DNA of 64,000 nt. Source: Flavobacterium sp. 9 (GTDB taxonomy: Bacteria; Bacteroidota; Bacteroidia; Flavobacteriales; Flavobacteriaceae). Positions within the stretch are counted from its first letter, which is position 1; every line of letters starts with the position of its first letter. Location: NCBI RefSeq assembly GCF_002754195.1, contig NZ_PEEU01000001.1, positions 2,356,001 to 2,420,000 on the forward strand, read 5' to 3'. Made by a program: the position numbers and the translations under genes. Shown here one piece after another: positions 58,835-64,000 of this stretch. The notes below the pieces were generated by a model. The model was not told where the DNA came from, did no database searches, and saw only the letters and a program-made list of their open reading frames with translations.

Positions 58835-59067
58835 TTTTACGTTTTTATTAAATATCCTGTCTAAACTATTATGCTTTGCAAAATATGTCGGATTTTACTT
58901 TGTACGAATATAATAAATTACAACTAATTAAAAATCGAGCGTACAATCTCTACAAATAATCATATCCAGAAAGTCTAGATTATTAAATCAAATATTGAAG
59001 AGATTCCAAAAAAAAGCAATAAATTACATCAATAAAATAACAGCCTATATTAATTCAAACATCACAA

Positions 59068-59649
59068 ATGGAACAACAAAAACAATGGTCAATCGATGAA
59101 ATTCAAAAAATATGGCAATTGGCTTCAAAATTACACAACGGACAAAAATATGGTGGTTTTAGTGATGGTGAACAAGTTGAGTATCTAAATCATATTGGAA
59201 GTGTTGTCTTTGAGGTTTTAAATGCAATTCAACACACAGAAAACATCAATTCTGATTTAGCAATTAAATGTGCAATACTTCATGATACGATCGAAGACAC
59301 AGCAATTACATACGAAAAAGTAAAGGCTCTTTTTGGTCATGAAGTTGCAAGTGGAGTTCTTGCGCTAACGAAAAATGACAAAATTGAAGGATCGCTTGAA
59401 AAAATGCTAGATAGTCTGAAACGAATTAAAGAACAGCCAATCGAAATTTGGGCTGTAAAAATGGCGGACAGAATTACAAATCTATACGAACCTCCGTTTT
59501 ACTGGAAAGACGAAAAAAAGTTACTATATATGGAAGAAGCCGAAATTATCTACGACGAATTAAAAGATGGAAATAAATATTTGGCGGGAAGATTAAAAAC
59601 AAAAATTAAAGAATATAGCCGTTTCCTGACTACGTCTCAAATTAATTAG
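59068..59649 (+). CDS. HD-domain phosphohydrolase (SpoT/MESH1-like)
   Basis: 193 residues, soluble. HD metal residues: H42 in YLNHIG, H72-D73 in AILHDTIEDT with the flanking ED, and the later Asp in VKMADRITNLY. The arrangement is that of (p)ppGpp hydrolase-like HD proteins. The RSH synthetase domain is absent, so this would be a small hydrolase; its substrate is not proven. The repeated terminator hairpin lies 27 bases after its stop. Confidence 0.85.
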   Translation: MEQQKQWSIDEIQKIWQLASKLHNGQKYGGFSDGEQVEYLNHIGSVVFEVLNAIQHTENINSDLAIKCAILHDTIEDTAITYEKVKALFGHEVASGVLALTKNDKIEGSLEKMLDSLKRIKEQPIEIWAVKMADRITNLYEPPFYWKDEKKLLYMEEAEIIYDELKDGNKYLAGRLKTKIKEYSRFLTTSQIN

Positions 59650-59676
59650 CATTCATATTTTATAAAAATCACAAAA

Positions 59677-59702
59677 AACTCCTTAATTTCTTAAGGAGTT
59701 TT
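59677..59702 (-). terminator. repeated terminator hairpin, inverted copy
   Basis: Stem AACTCCTTAA / TTAAGGAGTT with loop TTTC on the plus strand (GAAA on the minus strand). It is the same 24 bases as at 55621 and 57701 but reversed, and so positioned for the minus-strand gene at 59736. Confidence 0.8.
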
Positions 59703-59735
59703 TGTATCTAAAATATGGTTTATAAATCTTAGAGA

Positions 59736-59987
59736 TTATTTCAAACCTCGCGCTTTTAGGATATTTTCTAATTCCTTATCATCATATTTTGATTTATTAA
59801 CTAATTTGTAAATAAGAAATAAAGGTATTAACGTTAGAAAACCCCAAGTGTTTTTTGCAACGCTGTAAACTACAATTCCTACTAGAAATCCAATTAAGAA
59901 AGCATTAGTTATAGAAGTTGATTTCCTTTTTTTTGCTTCCTGCAACAATTCCTGATCCGTTAATTCTGATAGTATTTTTTTCTCCAT
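59736..59987 (-). CDS. small membrane protein
   Basis: 83 residues with two hydrophobic segments (ITNAFLIGFLVGIVVYSVA and WGFLTLIPLFLIYKLV), an acidic, Lys-rich N-terminus (MEKKILSELTDQELLQEAKKRK) and a charged tail. No family recognised. Last gene of the leftward run from 62977. Confidence 0.65.
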   Translation of the reverse strand: MEKKILSELTDQELLQEAKKRKSTSITNAFLIGFLVGIVVYSVAKNTWGFLTLIPLFLIYKLVNKSKYDDKELENILKARGLK

Positions 59988-60062
59988 TTATATTATTTGG
60001 TTTTGGTTATCTAAAATAAGTGGCTTTTGTTCCAGCTAATATAAAAAATATTATTTCTACAA

Positions 60063-60338
60063 TTAGTCCTTTCTCGATAGTTTTACTAATCTGACCATTT
60101 GATAAATAGCGTGATTTTTCAAAGACAATGATCTTGCAATTTCCGGAATGCCTTGCATATGTACTTCGCACAAATAACCAAACTCGAGTTCAGAAACTAT
60201 TTTAGCATGTACTGAGATTATTTCGCTTATTTCGTTGCTTCTTTCCGGCACTTCTACATATACTAAATAAAAACCTTCTGAGTAATCTAACGGGTTTGCT
60301 ATATGTTGCAGCAAAGCATTATAATCCTTGTTTTCCAT
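60063..60338 (-). CDS. hypothetical protein
   Basis: 91-residue soluble protein (begins MENKDYNALLQHIANPLDYS), mixed strand and helix with no signal peptide. I do not recognise a family. It lies 33 bases downstream of the VOC gene on the same strand. Confidence 0.6.
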   Translation of the reverse strand: MENKDYNALLQHIANPLDYSEGFYLVYVEVPERSNEISEIISVHAKIVSELEFGYLCEVHMQGIPEIARSLSLKNHAIYQMVRLVKLSRKD

Positions 60339-60371
60339 GTTAATCGATGGTTTTAGTTTTGAATATTATAA

Positions 60372-60776
60372 TTAAGCCGGTTCCCAAAGTTCTATTTTAT
60401 TGTCATCGGCATCGAGAATATGCACAAATTTTCCGTAGTCATAAGTTGCAATATCATCCAGTATTGTTACGCCGTTTTCTTTAAGTTTAGCTACAAGTCC
60501 TTCGATATTCTGAACTTGATAATTAATCATAAATTCTTTTTTGGATGGAGAAAAATATTCGTCTCCTTTTTTGAAAGGACTCCACTGAAGTGAATTTACT
60601 TTGTCTGGATTATTAATATCTCGGGATTCAAAAGTCGAACCCCAATCATTGGTTTCCAACCCAAGATTTTTAGAATACCATTCTTTTGTTTCTTTTGGAT
60701 TGTCTGAAAAAAAGAAAATACCTCCAATTCTGGTAACTTTTGGTGTTGTATTGTTTGGCAAATTTGAATCTTCCAT
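60372..60776 (-). CDS. VOC-family (glyoxalase-like) protein
   Basis: 134 residues with two beta-alpha-beta-beta-beta modules typical of the vicinal oxygen chelate fold: IGGIFFFSDNPKETKEWYSKNLGLETND and FMINYQVQNIEGLVAKLKENGVTI ... GKFVHILDADDNKIELWEPA. The terminal Glu in KIELWEP is the usual metal ligand. It may be a glyoxalase, dioxygenase or resistance-type protein; the substrate is unknown. Confidence 0.88.
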   Translation of the reverse strand: MEDSNLPNNTTPKVTRIGGIFFFSDNPKETKEWYSKNLGLETNDWGSTFESRDINNPDKVNSLQWSPFKKGDEYFSPSKKEFMINYQVQNIEGLVAKLKENGVTILDDIATYDYGKFVHILDADDNKIELWEPA

Positions 60777-60860
60777 ATTTGGTTGTTTTTTAGTTGTCTA
60801 TCTACAAATTTAAGAACTATTATAATCGATCTGATGATTAATTAAACTTTTGATTTGATT

Positions 60861-60895
60861 TAAAAAAAAAACTCCATTATCGCTAATGGAGTTTT
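60861..60895 (-). terminator. terminator of the methyltransferase gene
   Basis: Stem AAACTCCATTA / TAATGGAGTTT with a TCGC loop and minus-strand T-run; eight bases after the stop at 60903. Confidence 0.8.
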
Positions 60896-60902
60896 CAAAA
60901 TT

Positions 60903-61508
60903 CTATTTTGTCTTTTTACATTTTATAAAAAAGAACGGGAAGCTTTCGTCTAATTCTATGATTTCAAATAATCCAAATTTATCAAACTCCTTATAAACTG
61001 ATTCTTTATCATAAAAAAACATTTTAACTCCCTCAAATATTTCGTAGCGATCCTTGCTAATAAACTTACCCTTGCCATATGTCTGGGCTTCTTTTGTAAT
61101 TGCTGTAAAAATCATAAAACCATTCTCTGACAATTGATTATAACAATCCCGAATCAGTTTTTCTCTTTCTGCACTATCTAATAAATGAATTAATGCATAA
61201 CAAAATATTCCATCATAGTGGTAATTATCAAATGGCATATCGGTCACAGAACCATGATGAATTTTTAAATCTGATCCGTAATGTTTTGCTGCAAGATCAA
61301 TCGCCGTTTTTGATATCTCAATTCCTGTTACAGCAATTCCGTTCTCTTTAAAGACTTGTGCATTTCTTCCGTAGCCTATTCCGGGAATTAGAATGTTTTT
61401 TACTAAATTCTCAACAAAAAAATCCTTTGCCAATATTGTCGATTTTGAAGGTTCAAGCCCCCACATTTCTTGTTTTTCAACAAAGTTTTTTTCCCAGAAT
61501 TCTGCCAT
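60903..61508 (-). CDS. class I SAM-dependent methyltransferase
   Basis: 201 residues. SAM-binding motif ILIPGIGYGRNAQVF, acidic residue in AVTGIEISKTAIDLA, motif II-III DGIFCYALIHLL. It resembles small thiopurine/tellurite-type methyltransferases. N-terminus MAEFWEKNFVEKQEMWGLEPS fits that group. Substrate unknown. Part of a leftward group with the SDR and VOC genes. Confidence 0.87.
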   Translation of the reverse strand: MAEFWEKNFVEKQEMWGLEPSKSTILAKDFFVENLVKNILIPGIGYGRNAQVFKENGIAVTGIEISKTAIDLAAKHYGSDLKIHHGSVTDMPFDNYHYDGIFCYALIHLLDSAEREKLIRDCYNQLSENGFMIFTAITKEAQTYGKGKFISKDRYEIFEGVKMFFYDKESVYKEFDKFGLFEIIELDESFPFFFIKCKKTK

Positions 61509-61591
61509 GATACTATTCTTTTTATTTATTCCTTTTATTTTCGAAAAACCTTAAAACAGCTTATTCTTTCAAATTTTAAAACATACGTCAA

Positions 61592-62329
61592 TTACCACGG
61601 ACTAACTTCTGATTCATCATCAATATCATTACTGAAAAATTTTCCTGTTGGCGCTTTATCATCCGTAACGGTATGTTTAATAATAAAACTTGCTGCACTT
61701 TCTACAGTTCCCGGACCTGAATGATGATTAAAATCTGTGGAAGTATAACCCGGATCGATTGCATTTACCTTAAATGGTAAATCTTTCAACTCATACGCCA
61801 ATCCAATCGTAAAAGCATTCAGCGCCGCTTTTGAAGTCACATAACTTGTTGCTTTAAAATTATAATATTTCCAATTAGGATCACTGTGTAATGTCAGAGA
61901 TCCAAGTCCTGAAGTTATATTACTAATTCTTGGACTTTCTGATTTTTTAAGCAATTCGAGAAATGCCTGAGTAACACTAATAACGCCATAAAAGTTTGTA
62001 TCAAATACATGTTGAATATCCGCAATTGCTGTCGTTGAAGCGCTCTGAGGAAATTCTCCACTTATTCCGGCATTGTTAATCAGAATATCTAATTTTCCTT
62101 TTTCGCTTTCTACTATATTTTTTGCAGCCAAAATTGTATCCGGATTTGTAACATCAATTTGAATCGCTTTAATATTTTCGAATCCGTTTGCGTTTAGTTC
62201 TTTTACAACTGTGTTTCCTTTTTCAAGATCGCGCGTTCCTAAATAAACGAATAAACCTTTTTGCGAAAGTTGTTTTACCAATTCTAATCCTATGCTTCTA
62301 TTTGCTCCTGTAATTAATACTGATTTCAT
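61592..62329 (-). CDS. short-chain dehydrogenase/reductase
   Basis: 245 residues. TGANRSIGLELV (TGxxxxIG; an unusual Arg-Ser in place of Gly-x), NNAG in INNAGISGEF, catalytic Ser in NITSGLGSL, and YVTSKAALNAFT with the Tyr-x3-Lys. Predicted NADP oxidoreductase with unknown substrate. It is preceded by the operator TTTGCCA-N2-TGGCAAA (62385-62400) after a Crp/Fnr gene that carries the same site in its own promoter. Confidence 0.92.
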   Translation of the reverse strand: MKSVLITGANRSIGLELVKQLSQKGLFVYLGTRDLEKGNTVVKELNANGFENIKAIQIDVTNPDTILAAKNIVESEKGKLDILINNAGISGEFPQSASTTAIADIQHVFDTNFYGVISVTQAFLELLKKSESPRISNITSGLGSLTLHSDPNWKYYNFKATSYVTSKAALNAFTIGLAYELKDLPFKVNAIDPGYTSTDFNHHSGPGTVESAASFIIKHTVTDDKAPTGKFFSNDIDDESEVSPW

Positions 62330-62384
62330 TTTTTTTCTTTTTTAAATTATTTAAACAAAGGTCATTCGTTTAAAAACAAAATCA

Positions 62385-62400
62385 TTTGCCATTTGGCAAA
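62385..62400. promoter_or_regulatory. Crp/Fnr-type operator before the SDR gene
   Basis: Perfect 7-bp inverted arms TTTGCCA / TGGCAAA with a 2-base centre. It is located between the Crp/Fnr stop and the SDR start, about 56 bases upstream of the SDR ATG. It matches 63011-63026. Confidence 0.65.
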
Positions 62401-62407
62401 AAGCGAT

Positions 62408-62977
62408 TTAACTGATATTTTTTCTGATTCGGCTCAAAGAAGATTGTGTAATTCCTAAATAAGACGCAACATAAGATAACGGAACTCGATTGATAACATT
62501 AGGAAAGTTTTTTAGAAATGTCAAATATCGCGTGGTCGCATCTTCTGCAACCAAAGTGCTTATTCTTTCCATTTTTTGTCTCAATGTTTTCGAAATAACT
62601 TTATGTACAATAGCGTCCCAGCCTACAATAGTATCTAAAAGTTCTTCCCAGTCTTTTTTAGAAAAAACCAATATTTTGCAATTTGTAATCGCCTGGACGT
62701 AAACATTTGAACAAATATCATTTTCAAAACTTTCCAGATCTACCACCAGATTGTTTTCAACGGGGAAATATTTGGTAATTTCTTCGCCTTTATTATTGTA
62801 ATAACAAACGCGCATAACGCCTTCCAGTACAAACCCAACTTGTTGTGCAACTTTGCCTGCTTCTGAAAAATACGAATCTTTTGGAAGTTCTAATACGCTT
62901 GTTTTCTTAGAAATTAGCTCAATTTGCTGTTGGTTCAAATTCCCAAATTGCAATACATATTCTATAAATTCTTTCAT
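62408..62977 (-). CDS. Crp/Fnr-family transcriptional regulator
   Basis: 189 residues. The N-terminal half is a cNMP-like effector barrel (YFSEAGKVAQQVGFVLEGVMRVCYYN, EITKYFPVENNLVVD). The C-terminal half has a helix-turn-helix VPLSYVASYLGITQSSLSRIRKNIS. There is no N-terminal Cys cluster. It carries the palindrome TTTGTCA-N2-TGGCAAA in its promoter and the same palindrome before the next gene, so autoregulation and control of the SDR gene are likely. Confidence 0.88.
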   Translation of the reverse strand: MKEFIEYVLQFGNLNQQQIELISKKTSVLELPKDSYFSEAGKVAQQVGFVLEGVMRVCYYNNKGEEITKYFPVENNLVVDLESFENDICSNVYVQAITNCKILVFSKKDWEELLDTIVGWDAIVHKVISKTLRQKMERISTLVAEDATTRYLTFLKNFPNVINRVPLSYVASYLGITQSSLSRIRKNIS

Positions 62978-63010
62978 ACATGCAAGTTAGTGAAAGATAT
63001 TAGGAGAGAA

Positions 63011-63026
63011 TTTGTCATATGGCAAA
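63011..63026. promoter_or_regulatory. Crp/Fnr-type operator before the Crp/Fnr gene
   Basis: TTTGTCA / TGGCAAA with a 2-base centre, one arm position different from the site at 62385-62400. It lies 34 bases upstream of the regulator ATG. Confidence 0.65.
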
Positions 63027-63040
63027 AAAGTCAATTAAGG

Positions 63041-63664
63041 CTAATATTTATTTTTTATAAATCTGTTATTGATTGCAATTAGTAACAATCCAACGATAAA
63101 AAACAGAATTATCATAACACTAACATTCATAAAAACTTTTGTGTAACCTAGATTTGTCACATTCAAAAAAGGATAAGGATACCAATTTACAATTGATCCG
63201 CGAATTAAAGAATAAACTAAATAAGCCAAAGGAAAAAGAGTCCAATAAAGACCATTTTTCCAATTTAATTTTTCCTTTGGAGCAAAAATCAACCAATACA
63301 AAATGTATAAAATTGGATTTAAAACATGAAGCATATTATCAACAATCCATTGCAGTCCGGTTACAATCCAAATACCTCGCAAAACAACATTATAGACTAC
63401 AGCAACAATAAATATATAAAGGGCTATTGCTGTTTGAACAGAATTACCAGAAAAAAATATTCCTGTTTTAGTTTGTGGTAAAAAGAATGAAAATGTAAGA
63501 CCTATTGCAATTAATAAATTAGACAAAATAGTAAAATAGCTAAAAAAATTAGCTACAGTTCCTTCTGTAATACAAAGCTGTAAAACAACAGCGAGCCATG
63601 CAGAAAAAGCTGTTATTAAAACAAAAAACGTTCTTGTGCTTTGGCTGTTTTCTATACTATTCAT
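63041..63664 (-). CDS. Pr6Pr-family membrane protein
   Basis: 207 residues with about six transmembrane helices. It shows the Pr6Pr pattern: FFSYFTILSNLLIAIGL, NVVLRGIWI, NMLHVLNPILYILYWLIFAPK and GSIVNWYPYPFLNVTNLGY. Function of the family is not known. Its upstream region (63680-63830) is bounded by a perfect 17-bp inverted repeat and contains a -7-like TAGATTTG reading toward this gene. Confidence 0.88.
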   Translation of the reverse strand: MNSIENSQSTRTFFVLITAFSAWLAVVLQLCITEGTVANFFSYFTILSNLLIAIGLTFSFFLPQTKTGIFFSGNSVQTAIALYIFIVAVVYNVVLRGIWIVTGLQWIVDNMLHVLNPILYILYWLIFAPKEKLNWKNGLYWTLFPLAYLVYSLIRGSIVNWYPYPFLNVTNLGYTKVFMNVSVMIILFFIVGLLLIAINNRFIKNKY

Positions 63665-63679
63665 ATCTAAATTAATTCG

Positions 63680-63830
63680 TTTTTAAAGGTGTATTGTTTT
63701 TCACAAATCTATTGTTAACTAAAATACAAATTAAAATTATTGCTATTTCCTTTTCAACATTCTTTATTACTTGTCAAACTAAAAAACTTGAAATCTAGTT
63801 GTTTCCCAAAATTCAATACACCTTTAAAAA
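63680..63830. repeat. 17-bp inverted repeat flanking a promoter region
   Basis: The arms TTTTTAAAGGTGTATTG (63680-63696) and CAATACACCTTTAAAAA (63814-63830) are perfect inverted copies, 117 bp apart. The interval contains the minus-strand -7-like element TAGATTTG (63704-63711) facing the Pr6Pr gene. Confidence 0.7.
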
Positions 63831-63904
63831 TTTCTTAAATCCATTTGAATGCATTTTTGCTTATTGTAAATTAGCTTTTACGACAACCTCAAAATACGCA
63901 AACT

Positions 63905-64000
63905 ATGAAAACGAAAATCATTTTTGCCGCTTTATTACTGGGTTTTGTAATATCGGCTTCAGCTCAAAAGAAAATCGAAGTTTCTGAATTGCCAAAACCG
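63905..64000 (+). CDS. exported protein, N-terminal part only
   Basis: The first 32 codons of a secreted protein that runs off the right edge. The signal peptide is MKTKIIFAALLLGFVISASAQ, followed by KKIEVSELPKP. That start resembles PepSY-like periplasmic proteins of Bacteroidota, but too little is visible to assign it. Confidence 0.6.
   Translation, partial: MKTKIIFAALLLGFVISASAQKKIEVSELPKP

Overview
The window is chromosomal DNA of a Bacteroidota bacterium, most likely Flavobacterium or a close relative. It is AT-rich and has the phylum's promoter signature (TTTG or TTG about 19-20 bases upstream of TAnnTTTG). The gene families also fit: PQQ-type sorbosone dehydrogenase lipoprotein, TonB-dependent receptor without a partner SusD, NRDE/DinB/DoxX genes, chalcone-isomerase-like protein, DUF6438 lipoprotein. 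Families of palindromic intergenic repeats typical of flavobacteria are present. There are no rRNA genes, CRISPR arrays, transposases or integrases. One tRNA gene is present (tRNA-Val, anticodon TAC).

Layout. 1-12 kb: core metabolism (truncated CNNM/DUF21 transporter, hpt-adk salvage pair, sugar dehydrogenase, TonB receptor, purK-purE, M3 oligopeptidase, SanA-like protein). 12.2-20.7 kb and 25.6-27.5 kb: an accessory zone, almost all on the minus strand, with DUF1842, PixA/AidA-type inclusion-body-like proteins, two copies of an unrecognised ~230-aa protein, a phage-tail-fibre-like protein outside any prophage, a c-type-haem lipid-side protein and a double-headed AraC regulator broken by a frameshift in an A8 tract. 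Between these lies a GbsR/MarR-type operon (20.7-25.0 kb: regulator, small membrane proteins, DUF2071, DCC thiol protein, TIGR01777 epimerase). 27.5-38 kb: membrane proteins, gcvP, a KAS III-like ketosynthase, methyltransferase, glycosyltransferase, and an MlaE/MlaF lipid ABC transporter. 38-46 kb: a long leftward run of genes with a compact seven-gene operon (peroxiredoxin-like, YHS, DoxX, DinB, NRDE, ATP-grasp, LysE-like) behind a Crp/Fnr gene. 46-55.4 kb: acyl-CoA dehydrogenase, chalcone-isomerase-like protein, Glu/Leu/Phe/Val dehydrogenase, a TonB protein facing exbB-exbD, folC. 55.5-64 kb: tRNA-Val followed by small accessory genes (HNH-like protein, XRE regulator, HD hydrolase, VOC protein, methyltransferase, SDR, Crp/Fnr, Pr6Pr membrane protein).

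The most interesting content is in the accessory zone. Four of its genes carry the same leader RNA motif ending 20-25 bases before the start codon. It can be drawn as a compact pseudoknot with one compensatory base-pair change, and three copies also have an upstream GUGG-CCAC hairpin. Separately, the promoters of the AraC gene, the DUF1842 gene and the AidA-like gene each have three 11-bp sites spaced exactly 21 bp apart, starting 28-30 bp upstream of a TAGnTTTG -7 box. This is what a tandem-DNA-binding-domain AraC activator would be expected to use. Together they suggest one regulon under both transcriptional and leader-RNA control, whose regulator may be switched by a homopolymer tract. The biological role of the products is unknown.

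Other items worth a look: a decayed SRPBCC paralogue showing both a microhomology deletion and a template-switch palindrome; paired GbsR operators; paired Crp/Fnr operators; a candidate invertible promoter near the right end; a 77-bp direct repeat around a small lipoprotein gene next to tonB; and a repeated 24-bp terminator hairpin around a tRNA-adjacent cassette. All functional calls rest on reading the sequence and on family knowledge; no database search was run.
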